Shown here piece after piece: positions 36,304 to 45,634 of a stretch of 64,000 nt of DNA. Each line of letters opens with the position of its first letter. Position 1 is the stretch's first letter. The translations under genes were made by a program, and so were the position numbers. The notes beneath the pieces are model-generated. The model did no database searches. It was not told the DNA's origin and worked only from the letters and a program-made list of their open reading frames with translations. Location of the stretch: the NCBI GenBank assembly GCA_002087915.1, contig LWDP01000002.1, positions 1 through 64,000 on the forward strand, read 5' to 3'. Source of the stretch: Enterospora canceri. Its lineage: Eukaryota > Microsporidia > Enterocytozoonidae.

Positions 36304-36921
36304 TTATTCCATAAATACCTTGTCTCCTTCAAGCAGGTACCTTCTCGTTGTCTTATCCTTCTCAATCGTAGCCACTCGTACGACTCCTCCTGACGAGCAG
36401 TCTCTGTTTATTGCAAGCCTGACCAGTGTAGTTGCAAACTCAATGGCTTCCTTAAATGGCATATTTGGCCTATATTGCGAATCCATCATTCCGTAGATGA
36501 ATGCTGATCCAGAACCAGCAATTGTGGCATCAGTTGGGATCACTGTTCCATCCAGTGCTATTTTGTATATTTCAAAACCATTGTCTACTCCACCCATAAT
36601 GAGTGATGCTCGAAGCACGTCTTTGTTTTCGTAGATGAGTCTTCCAACAAGATTGGCTGCCTTACTAATTGAGAAGCCAGTCTTCTCGAGGTACGCCAAC
36701 TTCTTGATCTCCTTTGCTGCGTATCTTTGAAGCCATTGTGTTTGAGAGGCTACCCCACACCTGCAACAGAGGATGTTATCAGCCAGCTGCGTGATCTTAT
36801 CGCTGTAGTGGCACGCTACAAACTGCCCTCTTGTTGTGCGACTGTCTGCTGCAAACATTATTCCATCTTCGTACTTGAAAGCAAGGATCGTAGTTCCAGT
36901 AAGTTCTTGTTCCTGTTCCAT
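36304..36921 (-). CDS. PRE3: 20S proteasome subunit beta1 (Pre3)
   Basis: A 205-residue catalytic beta subunit (caspase-like activity). The propeptide is very short: the nucleophile Thr lies in ELTGTTILAF near residue 9. FAADSRTTRGQFVACHYSDKI and ILCCRCGVASQTQ identify beta1. The conserved Asp, Lys and Ser of the active site are in place (ADSRTT, SDKI, IAGSGSAFIYG). The start follows TGTAGCCC. It is head-to-tail with the Ulp1-like gene. Confidence 0.95.
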   Translation of the reverse strand: MEQEQELTGTTILAFKYEDGIMFAADSRTTRGQFVACHYSDKITQLADNILCCRCGVASQTQWLQRYAAKEIKKLAYLEKTGFSISKAANLVGRLIYENKDVLRASLIMGGVDNGFEIYKIALDGTVIPTDATIAGSGSAFIYGMMDSQYRPNMPFKEAIEFATTLVRLAINRDCSSGGVVRVATIEKDKTTRRYLLEGDKVFME

Positions 36922-36972
36922 GGGCTACAAACAATTCAAATTCTGTTGGTTCAAATCCCATGGAATAAACTT

Positions 36973-37710
36973 TTATTTATCACTAAATTTGTCTTTGAAA
37001 TACTGGAGGATTTCTCCCCGGTAACTGTTTATTTTACTTGAATCGTAATCAACTTGTTCAAACCTTTTTCTGATGTCTGCCAGCACAAATACACCGCAAT
37101 TCCAACTGTCTTTCTGTATGGAACAGTCCAACTGCTTTGTAACTGGAATCAATTCGTCTTTTTTCAGGTCTGGATTGATCCATCTGATCATTTTTCTAAT
37201 TGTAGAATGGTAGCTTGTGTTGTTGCCATAGAATGAATCAAATTCCTCAACCTCTTTCTTCTTTGAATCGTAATAGAAATATATCCAGTGGTTGCTATTC
37301 TGATTTATCAGTATCAAAATGCTATTTGTTTTAGTACAGTTGTTAGATGTCAGTATTCTACCTAGTCGTCTCATGTTCATTGGTACACGTTCAGTTGTTG
37401 CCTCATCCTGTGTGATCATTTTTTCTAAAGAAATGAAATTCAGTCCATCAATGAAACCAACGTCCAGGTGGCTCTCTAACACCAACTTTATGAATACGCA
37501 CATCACTTCATCATTCAGCCACGTTTCTTCATTGAGTGTATCAAGTGAATTTGAATCACATTTGTATTTCTTGAATCCAGCAATTACCTTTTTGTCTTTT
37601 TTGATTTGATCGATCTTCTTCTTGGTGATCTGAATAGCTTTATCTCTGGCAGCTTGCTCCAGACCCTGTTCCCGGATTGTTTTTCTTTCTTTTGTGACAT
37701 CCAATATCAA
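36973..37710 (-). CDS. ULP1: Ulp1-family SUMO protease catalytic region; no ATG in this frame
   Basis: A C48-type cysteine protease of at least 245 residues. LNDEVMCVFIKLVLE matches the substrate-binding start. Catalytic His141 is in NSNHWIYFYYD, Asp158 in EEFDSF, Gln199 in CSIQKD, and Cys205 in DSWNCGVF (numbered from 37710). The frame opens with TTG and has no ATG before the conserved region, while an adjacent frame (37640-37798) starts with a CCC-signalled ATG and encodes a membrane helix that would join it. A one-base difference in the five-T run at 37680-37684 would fuse them. It processes and removes SUMO; membrane anchoring is inferred. Confidence 0.85.
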   Translation of the reverse strand: MILDVTKERKTIREQGLEQAARDKAIQITKKKIDQIKKDKKVIAGFKKYKCDSNSLDTLNEETWLNDEVMCVFIKLVLESHLDVGFIDGLNFISLEKMITQDEATTERVPMNMRRLGRILTSNNCTKTNSILILINQNSNHWIYFYYDSKKKEVEEFDSFYGNNTSYHSTIRKMIRWINPDLKKDELIPVTKQLDCSIQKDSWNCGVFVLADIRKRFEQVDYDSSKINSYRGEILQYFKDKFSDK

Positions 37711-37798
37711 GTACCAACAGTGTTAATGGCACCCCTGCTACAACTATACAAATAATCATTACAAACAATAAAGTAACGTTCTTGTGATTCTTCATCAT
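37640..37798 (-). CDS. Short frame with membrane helix; probable N-terminus of the Ulp1 gene
   Basis: This 52-codon frame begins with two ATGs (37798, 37795). CCCCC lies ten bases upstream, as for real gene starts here. It encodes one strong membrane helix (VTLLFVMIICIVVAGVPLTL) and a basic stop-transfer stretch (CHKRKKN), then runs out of frame over the protease gene and stops. The smooth continuation into the protease frame after the A5 run suggests one gene broken by a base-call error or a true frameshift. Confidence 0.5.
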   Translation of the reverse strand: MMKNHKNVTLLFVMIICIVVAGVPLTLLVLDIGCHKRKKNNPGTGSGASCQR

Positions 37799-38141
37799 TT
37801 AAACAAGGGGGTTTCTGATTATCTACATTAAAATTATAAACTTGTGAATACTGTGATTGAAGATGTTATTGTCACACATGACATTGTTTACTTACAAGTT
37901 GATATGTTGATAAACAAAGGTATAAAAGTAAATAAACAAACGGAACCCATCCGGGAGCCATGATGAACAATCTAATAAACAGTCACACACATACATCACT
38001 CATATTGTATTACAGATCGAGACACGCCCTACCGGCCGATCATGACAGTTATAATGCCTGATACTTCTTCAGGTGACGTGAGAGATTATTCTAATCACGA
38101 TTTAACAACATCAATGAAATAGAACAGTCCTATCTCTATCT
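37799..38141. other. Gene-free spacer, about 340 bases
   Basis: No reading frame stands out. A TATAAAA box at about 37922 on the plus strand is followed by a GC-richer block (CGGAACCCATCCGGGAGCC, 37941-37960) and ATGATGA at 37960-37967. This could mark an RNA polymerase III or small-RNA gene, but no known RNA was recognised. Confidence 0.4.
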
Positions 38142-39557
38142 TTACTGTTTTGAAAGTGTTGTACTTTTAGGCTTCTCTATTTTCCCTATCTCAGAAACAG
38201 AATGATTCAACTTAGGTGGCGTATTCTTTCTGAACTGCTCCAACTCCTCCAGAATAACCTTCTCCTTCTGATCAATCTCCTTCTGAATGTCTTTTTTCTT
38301 CATTTCTTCCTGTTGAGTGTTCTTATTGGATTCTAACTTCTTAGCCTGACTCTTTTTCTTCTGTTTTGTTTCATTCTTCATTTTCTTGAGCTTATCCCGG
38401 GTGTTGTTTACGCTTCGTAACAGATCTTGTGTCATTTTAATCAGCTCCACATTGGATCGAACCAACTCCTGGTTGTCCATTCTCAATGCTCGAAGCATCA
38501 TCAACTCCTTGTTCTTCAATTCCCTGTTCTTCAGGTACTCCATCTTCTTCTGCCTCAACTTCTGCTTCTCCTTCGCAATTCTGTACATCATGGCCATCAT
38601 CTTCTTCCTCTGTATCATTTCATGTGCTCTACGCACCCTACGAATCTCTTCCCTCTTTCTTTGAGCATTCTTGAAGTCTTCTGCTATCAGTGTTCCCATA
38701 CCAACCGCATTTGGCTTCTCAGCCTTCTTCTCTACCACTGACTTCTCCCTCAACACCTTGTCAATCTTCTGCTGTGCCTTCTCGACATCTGTAGCCTGTT
38801 TTGGTGCTGGTTTCACACTCTTAAAATCAACCCCATTGACTTTTTTGAAGTCTACGCCATTTTGTGTCTCTGTTTCCTTATTTTTGTTTCCTTTCACTGC
38901 ATTTACGACTTCTTTCATCGAAACAACCTTCTTCATCGCCCCTCTTTCAAACTCAGGTCTGTTCCCGTATTTGGATACATTCTCCTTGTACTTCATGTAG
39001 GCGTCCCTGCTTGGAAACTTCCTGATTGTGATGAATGGAATATTGAAATTCACATTTGGATTCTGTGACATCATCTTGTCTACTTCCGATACATCATTTG
39101 TTCTCAGCATCTTCTCAAATATCTGCCCTGGCAACCTGCTTCCCTCTTCATTTCTTTCTGTGTTTTGTTCCACGTTTCTCTCTCCATTCAGTGGTATTTG
39201 CTTTGCTATGATTGTCATTCTCCTGGTTGTTTTCACACCAATTGGTGCATTTTGTTTGTTAATCAAGTTATTCAAATTGGATTCCCTTCTATTCATCTTC
39301 TGGTGTTCTGCTTCGTGCTGATTAAACTTCTTCGTAAGCGTGTCCACTTTCGTGTCTATTCCATGCACCGTGTTTAAGATGACATCGACCTTAGTCAGTT
39401 TCTTCTTGTTCAGGAAGACAAATCTTTCTACCTTTTGTGACAAATCCACCAACCTGCTTCTCCCAGTGCCTATGTAGATTCCGACGTCCACCATTAAAAA
39501 CATCACAGTGAGTGCTGCTATCAGCATCGCTCCATGTACTCTGTTAACGGTCTTCAT
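38142..39557 (-). CDS. Lysine-rich coiled-coil protein with N-terminal signal anchor
   Basis: A 471-residue protein. A hydrophobic helix lies at about 8-28 (GAMLIAALTVMFLMVDVGIY), then coiled coil around 45-95, a linker with a repeated NGVDFK (two copies near 235-245), and a long Lys/Glu/Met-rich coiled coil from about 290 to 450. The very high charge suggests an ER, polar-tube or wall-associated structural protein, but no known family is recognised. The start is a plain ATG without CCC. Confidence 0.7.
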   Translation of the reverse strand: MKTVNRVHGAMLIAALTVMFLMVDVGIYIGTGRSRLVDLSQKVERFVFLNKKKLTKVDVILNTVHGIDTKVDTLTKKFNQHEAEHQKMNRRESNLNNLINKQNAPIGVKTTRRMTIIAKQIPLNGERNVEQNTERNEEGSRLPGQIFEKMLRTNDVSEVDKMMSQNPNVNFNIPFITIRKFPSRDAYMKYKENVSKYGNRPEFERGAMKKVVSMKEVVNAVKGNKNKETETQNGVDFKKVNGVDFKSVKPAPKQATDVEKAQQKIDKVLREKSVVEKKAEKPNAVGMGTLIAEDFKNAQRKREEIRRVRRAHEMIQRKKMMAMMYRIAKEKQKLRQKKMEYLKNRELKNKELMMLRALRMDNQELVRSNVELIKMTQDLLRSVNNTRDKLKKMKNETKQKKKSQAKKLESNKNTQQEEMKKKDIQKEIDQKEKVILEELEQFRKNTPPKLNHSVSEIGKIEKPKSTTLSKQ

Positions 39558-39623
39558 GTATTTGGATGCTTCTCATTTTTTAAGTAAACAGAATTGAAAC
39601 AGTTTGAAGTAATAAACAACCCA

Positions 39624-41102
39624 TTAGTCATTCAGTGTATCAAGAAGAATCTTCTTTGGGTTGGTGCAATGCACGTATCCCTTTGATTCAGCCTCTATGA
39701 CCCTGTTCAGTGCAAGAAGCACCAACTTCTTGTTATTAGTTTTGCATAATTCAGGTAAAATGCGCTCTATGAAGTGGTGGAAGTACCTGTGTTTGATCAG
39801 GAACTCAAATGTCATCTCATTTGCATCTTCAATGTTTGCCACACTGTGAATGAACATGTTTCTATTGCATTTTAGAAATGGTAGTTCAATCCGGTCTGAA
39901 AACTTGCTAAAGTTGTCTACGAAATATGTGAGTGTCTCCTTATCGTAGTCAAATGTCTTAACCGAATGCTCTATCAGAAAGTTGATCAGTGTTCTGTACT
40001 CCTTTTTCTCCTGCAAATGTTTCGTATACTGGTTTATTAGGGTTTTGCAACATATTTCATTTTCAGCTGCAAATTTCACAACTTCATTTGGATTTAGGAT
40101 TTTTGTGAAGTCTGCATCTGCTGTTGTGGTATTAAAGATCACATTCTTCTGCTTTGAGAATGTGAGGAATCTGAGAGCCAGCAGTAAACTGATTTGTGAC
40201 ACCTCGTAGAATACGTTGGTTGTCTGGCTTTGAATCACCTTTGTGTTGTGGTCTACAATATGTGGATTTAGAATGCAATAGATCAGCTGCAAACTGTCTA
40301 CCATATGTTCCTTGGACTGCTTTGGATATGTTCCAGTGATCAATATTTGAATCAGGTCACACTCGTTAATCTGTTCATTAATGTTGAATTTGCTGTCATA
40401 TTTCAATTTGTAGCAGCAATATTCAATCACATTAGGGAATTCCAAATATCTGTTAGCAAATATATCATAGTATACTCCTGTTACCTTGTATGATGATGCC
40501 CATTTTGATAAATCAAAGTTGTCTTCTGCTCTACCTGATTCAAATTTCTCAACAGCTGCATGCATTTCTGGTTTGATGTCTGTGAATTCACCAAAGTTTC
40601 CACGCACCAAATTCAGAATTGGATCACCGCTACTGATTTTGAAATTGGTGTTCAGGAACTCATTGAGCTTGTCAAAGAGTGACATGTTTCGTGTGAAATG
40701 CAACTGTAGCATGTGAAGATACATGTGCAGCTGCTTCAATTGATGTGAAGTATGCTTATCTTTGCATATTTTGATTTCCAATAGTATTATGCAACGTATT
40801 TCTTCAAGAAAGTAGAGCTTTTTGTTTTCCAAGTTCTTTAGCGTGTACAAGTTCACATAACTTGGTGTGGTACTAGTTTGTGAGACTACATCTTTGTCAA
40901 GCTGTTCATCTGTCCTGTTGTTTCTTGCTGTTTCTTCTCTTATCATTCTGTCAACCTCAATGTAATTGTTTAGCTTTGTTACTGTTTCCTTCGTATTTTT
41001 TATGTTCAGGAAAATGCAAATCTGTTCGTAGAGATTGATATAGAACGACGTGCTCCATATACACACTGGCTTGTATTTCACATTACCTTTTTTACTGACC
41101 AT
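39624..41102 (-). CDS. Helical protein of unknown function (492 residues)
   Basis: The protein is soluble, Leu/Ile/Asn-rich and predicted mostly helical, with no signal peptide or membrane helix. A modest acidic segment lies near 150-190. The ATG directly follows ACACCC, supporting the start. The alpha-solenoid look would suit a nucleoporin or tethering-complex subunit, but I see no decisive motif and do not assign one. Confidence 0.7.
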   Translation of the reverse strand: MVSKKGNVKYKPVCIWSTSFYINLYEQICIFLNIKNTKETVTKLNNYIEVDRMIREETARNNRTDEQLDKDVVSQTSTTPSYVNLYTLKNLENKKLYFLEEIRCIILLEIKICKDKHTSHQLKQLHMYLHMLQLHFTRNMSLFDKLNEFLNTNFKISSGDPILNLVRGNFGEFTDIKPEMHAAVEKFESGRAEDNFDLSKWASSYKVTGVYYDIFANRYLEFPNVIEYCCYKLKYDSKFNINEQINECDLIQILITGTYPKQSKEHMVDSLQLIYCILNPHIVDHNTKVIQSQTTNVFYEVSQISLLLALRFLTFSKQKNVIFNTTTADADFTKILNPNEVVKFAAENEICCKTLINQYTKHLQEKKEYRTLINFLIEHSVKTFDYDKETLTYFVDNFSKFSDRIELPFLKCNRNMFIHSVANIEDANEMTFEFLIKHRYFHHFIERILPELCKTNNKKLVLLALNRVIEAESKGYVHCTNPKKILLDTLND

Positions 41103-41162
41103 GGGTGTTTGGGTGTCATATCAATCATTTAGAAGGAGTATTAAAATTTTGATTCCCGCAAA

Positions 41163-41324
41163 TTACATTCTATTCAGAGAGTCAACAATTTGATCCAATG
41201 AATTGATTAGGTCGTCAATTTCAACAGCAATGGCTTGTTTGCTCTCCTTTCTACTTGCTTCCGCATTGAATTTGATGAATTTTCGTCTGAAGTTGTTTAG
41301 TGAGTTCTCCAAGGTGTTTTTCAT
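41163..41324 (-). CDS. Possible 53-residue helical protein
   Basis: The ATG at 41324 lies behind TTTATGCCATTTTTAT, similar to other starts in the window. The product is a single amphipathic helix region (LENSLNNFRRKFIKFNAE, then EIDDLINSLDQIVDSLNRM) with heptad-like spacing. It could belong to a small multi-helix complex such as the kinetochore DASH complex, but this is a guess. A longer frame upstream (to 41447) begins without ATG. Confidence 0.4.
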   Translation of the reverse strand: MKNTLENSLNNFRRKFIKFNAEASRKESKQAIAVEIDDLINSLDQIVDSLNRM

Positions 41325-41655
41325 ATAAAAATGGCATAAATTTGTTAAGGAAAATACGTCTATGAGGGATAATATGTGGTGAAAATGTACTTCTAAGCTA
41401 CCTACTTGTATTCTAATGAATTGCCTACCTAAATCAGTCTCTTTCATTCTTTTCGAAGTAGATCATATCCAATGCCTAAGCCTGCTACCTGTTTCTATTT
41501 ATGGTCATCCTTGTTATCATTTCATCCATCTTGATCATGTCATCTGTCCCATCATTGCAAAAAATATTAAGATGCTTCGTTTCTTTACGGAGTTTATTAA
41601 CATAACAGACGTGTTGAATCATGATTTATTCACACATGTACTTTGGTATAGAAGA
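41325..41655. other. Gene-free spacer, about 330 bases
   Basis: AT-rich. A plus-strand frame crosses it (from 41416) but lacks a start signal, is rich in His/Phe/Ile in no recognisable order, and overlaps the better-supported minus-strand gene that follows. I see nothing else. Confidence 0.4.
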
Positions 41656-41889
41656 TCAAAGCTGTTTGCTGGGGATAGGTCCCTCATCTTTCTCCTTGTT
41701 CATGCTAATGTTTTCAATCAGTCTGTTAAACAAATCATTTACGCCAGAAATTTTCGATGATAAGTCCTTCATATTGCTGCTGTTTTGTAGACTATCGTCT
41801 AACTGCTTGTTAATCTCAGCCAATTGGCTGTATAGCTCCTCAGTCTGTTCGTGTAGCTCTCGTACTTTGGACTCAGTGATATTTTTCAT
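41656..41889 (-). CDS. Short coiled-coil protein (77 residues), possibly Dad2-like
   Basis: The ATG at 41889 follows CCATCCCCGTC, a good start signal. The chain is one coiled coil (VRELHEQTEELYSQLAEINK) followed by a second helix (SSKISGVNDLFNRLIENI) and a polar tail. The spacing recalls the DASH/Dam1-complex protein Dad2, where a coiled coil is followed by a V-x-x-L-x-x-x-W/L-x-x-I helix. Similarity over so short a length is weak. Confidence 0.5.
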   Translation of the reverse strand: MKNITESKVRELHEQTEELYSQLAEINKQLDDSLQNSSNMKDLSSKISGVNDLFNRLIENISMNKEKDEGPIPSKQL

Positions 41890-42054
41890 GACGGGGATGG
41901 GTTATTAGTGGAAATTTTTGTCAAGTTTTTAATATGTTCTAACATCATTATATTGTAATAATCCATCAAATTAGGATATTGAAACCCATATTCAGGTATT
42001 ACTCGTATAATACATAAAAATGATCATACCATAACAGGATGCCCCATTTATTGT

Positions 42055-43065
42055 CTAGAATGAGTCAAAATTGATAAAGTTTGACGATCGCTTGTTCTTT
42101 GTCGTGAGCTGATCCTTTTGCTCTGCTGATATATTGTGCGTCTTGTAGTGTGCGTTCAAGTTGTCAGATCTTGAGAATCCCCTGCTGCAGCCGGGATATT
42201 TGCAGACAAACGGCTTCTCGCCCGTATGCATCTTGTTGTGTCGTTTGAGATGCTCAAATCGCTTGAATGCGCGGTTGCATCCTGGTACTTTGCATTGGAA
42301 CGGTCTGTCTTTCTTGTCGTCGCTGTCCATCTGCTTTCCTCTTGGCTTTGAAAATGGCTTCAATATTCCCCTCATAATCATATTCTTTTGATGGTTGTGA
42401 AACTCCTTCATATCTTCCATTTTATTCTGGGGTCTCAAATTTATCTGTCCCAGCCCAAAAATGTCATTAAATTTGCTGTATGTGCTGAATATCTTCTGTG
42501 ACTTGAGCTGCATGGCCTCGCTAGCTGTGAAATATGTCTTAGGCGTCTTATAGAGCAATGCATCGTATGGATCCTCCGTCTCCTTCTTCTCCTCTTCCGC
42601 CTTAGGAGCACTCTTCTTGAGCTGCTTCGACAAGAAGTCTCCGTCCTCAAGTATCTTCTTGTACAAATCCATGTCATTGTATTTGAATGTGATTGGCTGC
42701 TTGTTCTCCTTTTTGCTTACACCACCGTTCTCCAACGCAAACTTCTTTGCTTCTTCCAGTAGTCGCCCTTCAAGGAAGTTTGTGCAAATTGCGTATTTTG
42801 CATTTTGTACGAAGCTACTTACGTCTTCAGTGTAGACCTGTTGCTGTAGCCACCCGTAGATCGCTTCTGGCATCGTGGTTTCCGTAATTTGCTCAGTCAG
42901 GAGGACGTAGCTCCGTAACGAAATATACATCAATGAGTTTATGTCGTATATTTCCATCTGCTCATTGCCTCCAGCCAGAGCGCATGCCTTGTGCTCGTTG
43001 ATCTGCTCAGTCACCTCGAATATTTTTGCATTGTACTCCTCGATCATATTTTCACAATTGGGCAT
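42055..43065 (-). CDS. C2H2 zinc-finger transcription factor
   Basis: A 336-residue protein with two adjacent C2H2 fingers near the C-terminus (about 262-318): CKVPGC...HLKRHNKMH, linker TGEKPF, then CKYPGC...NLNAHYKTH. The finger cores KRFEHLKRH and SRSDNLNAH strongly resemble the paired fingers of fungal Ste12-alpha and Msn2 factors, but no STE homeodomain-like region is seen in the N-terminal 120 residues. The middle is Lys/Glu-rich. The promoter side faces an 860-base spacer, the longest in the window. Confidence 0.85.
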   Translation of the reverse strand: MPNCENMIEEYNAKIFEVTEQINEHKACALAGGNEQMEIYDINSLMYISLRSYVLLTEQITETTMPEAIYGWLQQQVYTEDVSSFVQNAKYAICTNFLEGRLLEEAKKFALENGGVSKKENKQPITFKYNDMDLYKKILEDGDFLSKQLKKSAPKAEEEKKETEDPYDALLYKTPKTYFTASEAMQLKSQKIFSTYSKFNDIFGLGQINLRPQNKMEDMKEFHNHQKNMIMRGILKPFSKPRGKQMDSDDKKDRPFQCKVPGCNRAFKRFEHLKRHNKMHTGEKPFVCKYPGCSRGFSRSDNLNAHYKTHNISAEQKDQLTTKNKRSSNFINFDSF

Positions 43066-43924
43066 TTTTGTTTTTAGGCTTTAACTAGCCAATCAAAAAC
43101 CACTATTCATTTGTAGAGTTCTCATTGGATAAAGGGTTGAAATAAACTATGTTGTGATGTAGGGAGACAGGTATCAACAATTAAAACATACACGAGTTAA
43201 TTTGATACTGAATTTGATCCATATTTGATTATTCATTCAATATCAAAATATGATGAAAGAAGGCCAATCAGTTACATAGCAGAATGTGACATTTACTGAT
43301 ATTTGATTGGTGTAGAAGACTACAGTTACCATAACGGGCAAAAGATGACTTGATCAATTGGCTGTACTCATTAGGTAAACTGTCTCCTAATTGACTGAAT
43401 AATGTTACACAGATTATACTAAGGATCTTCATTTTCATCAATCGTAACACTTATCAGTAACGGTTTACTGGTATTTCCTGTGAGACAATGTCCATTATGT
43501 GTCTTCTAAGCTGTTATACTCCATTTATTGGTGATTATGATAATATGATCAGTTGATTCCATTTTATCAGACTAAGACAGTAACACATGCGGTGATAATT
43601 GAATATACTGTTATAAACACCATCACGACCACTATTTTCCAGTAAGGTCAAAAACATATAAAACTTTGCACTTTAAACATTAAACAAGTCAAAAACATTA
43701 AATTTAGCAGTAAAACATGTGATAACAATCCACCACTACTCATTGCACCAAAAAGTGATTTCAAAGACCTGTTTTTTCTGCTCACAATAAAATAAAATCA
43801 GTACATCAACCTAAATTATATTAATAATAAACAGTGCCACTAACAACAAATTCATAAGTTCAAAACAATATCATTTTCTTATCACCAATGGATATTAAAT
43901 TCCTTTTTAAGAGCAAAACTTTTA
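43066..43924. other. Longest spacer in the window, about 860 bases, AT-rich
   Basis: It separates the zinc-finger gene from ArgRS, both transcribed away from it. No tRNA or known RNA is recognised. It contains repeated A/T-rich words (TATTTGATT, AATATCAA around 43220-43300) and one weak minus-strand secreted-protein candidate (43268-43438). It could hold promoters, an origin or an unrecognised RNA. Confidence 0.5.
43268..43438 (-). CDS. Possible small secreted protein (56 residues)
   Basis: An ATG frame encodes a classical signal peptide (MKMKILSIICVTLFSQLGDS) followed by about 36 residues with three cysteines (NCSLL, SKCHILLCN). No CCC signal precedes it and it is short, so it could be chance. 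It is reported because it lies in an otherwise empty spacer. Confidence 0.25.
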   Translation of the reverse strand: MKMKILSIICVTLFSQLGDSLPNEYSQLIKSSFARYGNCSLLHQSNISKCHILLCN

Positions 43925-43933
43925 ATGGCCCTT

Positions 43934-45607
43934 ATGATTTCATACAGTGATATTGAGAACAAAGTTGTTGAAATCTTGTCAGTAGGTGGAAAGTACGACC
44001 GTGATCTAATCAGGAAGAGCCTGAACAAGTACATTGATGGTAACAGAAAGAACTTTGTCATATTCATGAACAAGATCAGCAGCACTCCTGAGGAGACTCT
44101 AAATGAGATGTACAAACACGTTGTTGAGAAACACGCTGACTTCATCGTGGATGTTGAGAAGCAGAACAATTCGCTGTCATTCAACATCAACAAGAAGTCA
44201 CTGTGCAAGGACATCGTGACTGCTGTTCTCAAGAAGAAGGAACAATTTGGTTCAAATGAGACTGGAAATGGCCATACGATGGTGCTTGACTATTCCAGCC
44301 CGAATATCGCCAAGATATTCCACGTAGGCCACTTCAGAACAACAATTCTGGGCAACTTCATCAAGAACATTCTGGTATTCAATGGCTACAAAACAGTCTC
44401 AATCAACTACCTCGGTGACTGGGGAAAGCAGTTTGGGCTTGTTCTGCTTGGATACGAAATGTTTGGATCTGAGGAGAAGCTGAAGGAGGACTCCTTGATG
44501 CACCTGTTCCACGTCTACGTTGAGGTGAACAAGCACAAGGAGCTGCAGCAGAAGGCACGAGACATCTTCAAGGAGATGGAAGAGGGAACAAACCAGAAGT
44601 ATCTGGACCAGTGGAAGATGTTCAGGGACATGTCGATTGTCAAGTACAAGAAACTGTACAAGAAGCTGAATATCGAGTTTGACGTCTATTCTGGGGAGTC
44701 ACTCTACAACGAGCGAGCTAAGGAATACGCCAACAAGTGCAGTTTCGCAACCAAAGACAGCGACAAGTCGATCTTCGTCGACCTTGGCCCAGAAGGCGTG
44801 ACACTGCTTCTAAAGAATGACGGAACCACCCTCTACATCACCAGGGACATTGTTGCAATTCAGGAGAGGATGGCCCAGTACAAGCCAAAGGAGATCATTT
44901 ACGTGGTTTCAAGTGAACAAGACCAGCACTTCAAGCAGCTGTTCAAAATGGCAGAGATGGATGGATACGACCAGAGCCACTTCAGGCACGTGAATTTCGG
45001 ACTGGTGAAGGGGATGTCAACTCGTGAGGGAACAGTTCACTTCATTGATGACGTCATCGATACGGCCTATGAAGTATTCTACGACTTCGTGAAGGACAAG
45101 GAGAATGTGCTGAACAAGAAGGACACTGCCCTACAACTAGCCATTTCATTCCTGTTGGTGAATGACTTTGGAGCCAAACGAATCAAGGGATACACGTTTG
45201 ACATCAAGAAGCAGGCTACGACTCAGAAGGGACAGGCGTTGGGGCCTACGATCCAGTACACGCATTGTAGGCTGGTCAGCATTGGAGAGAAGAATAGCAA
45301 CATGGCAGCACCAGTTGAGTCAATCGACTTCAGCAAAATTCAAGACCAGGAATTGTGCAACTTGGCCTACAAATTGCTCTGGTTTGAGAAGATCAACGAA
45401 ATGACTCTCTTGGACTACGAGCCATCGAGGATTGTGCTCTACCTGAAGGATCTTTGTAATACGATCAACAGTGCAATCAACAACTTCATCGTCAAGGACG
45501 AGGAGAAGTCTGTTGCTGCTGCGCGACTGGCTCTGTTCAAGGCTGCTCAGGTTGTTCTTGGTAATGGAATCAGAATACTTGGATTGCTTCCACTTAATAA
45601 AATGTAG
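43934..45607 (+). CDS. RRS1: Arginyl-tRNA synthetase, cytosolic
   Basis: A 557-residue class I synthetase. DYSSPNIAKIFHVGHFRTT holds the HIGH motif (HVGH, 130-133), INYLGDWGKQFG follows, and the KMSK equivalent reads VKGMSTREGTV, as is usual in ArgRS. The C-terminal helical anticodon-binding domain is complete. The ATG at 43934 follows GGCCCTT; the ATG at 43925 lies three codons upstream and is the alternative. AATAAA sits five bases before the stop. Confidence 0.95.
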   Translation: MISYSDIENKVVEILSVGGKYDRDLIRKSLNKYIDGNRKNFVIFMNKISSTPEETLNEMYKHVVEKHADFIVDVEKQNNSLSFNINKKSLCKDIVTAVLKKKEQFGSNETGNGHTMVLDYSSPNIAKIFHVGHFRTTILGNFIKNILVFNGYKTVSINYLGDWGKQFGLVLLGYEMFGSEEKLKEDSLMHLFHVYVEVNKHKELQQKARDIFKEMEEGTNQKYLDQWKMFRDMSIVKYKKLYKKLNIEFDVYSGESLYNERAKEYANKCSFATKDSDKSIFVDLGPEGVTLLLKNDGTTLYITRDIVAIQERMAQYKPKEIIYVVSSEQDQHFKQLFKMAEMDGYDQSHFRHVNFGLVKGMSTREGTVHFIDDVIDTAYEVFYDFVKDKENVLNKKDTALQLAISFLLVNDFGAKRIKGYTFDIKKQATTQKGQALGPTIQYTHCRLVSIGEKNSNMAAPVESIDFSKIQDQELCNLAYKLLWFEKINEMTLLDYEPSRIVLYLKDLCNTINSAINNFIVKDEEKSVAAARLALFKAAQVVLGNGIRILGLLPLNKM

Positions 45608-45634
45608 GGGAAATTATTATTATTTGCCCATAGA

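Noticed and set aside
34962..36365. Gcn5 extended by 79 residues at the N-terminus
   Set aside because: The ATG at 36128 has TATCCCC and fits the family; the extension is unlike any Gcn5 sequence and would run over the divergent small frame and the proteasome gene end.
37922..38060. TATAAAA followed by ATGATGA and CTGA, like a C/D snoRNA or Pol III RNA
   Set aside because: Boxes are too far apart, with no terminal stem or guide match that I could verify; kept only as a note in the spacer.
38386..39321. Plus-strand frames opposite the lysine-rich coiled-coil gene
   Set aside because: Phe/Ser/Leu-rich mirror images of Lys/Glu/Met codons, without start signals.
41416..41760. 114-codon plus-strand frame
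   Set aside because: No start signal, overlaps a CCC-signalled minus-strand gene, and has no recognisable domain.
4315..43080. Formin and zinc-finger proteins both starting MPNCE
   Set aside because: Only five residues agree and the rest differ; most likely chance, though it could favour the second ATG (6715) as formin start.
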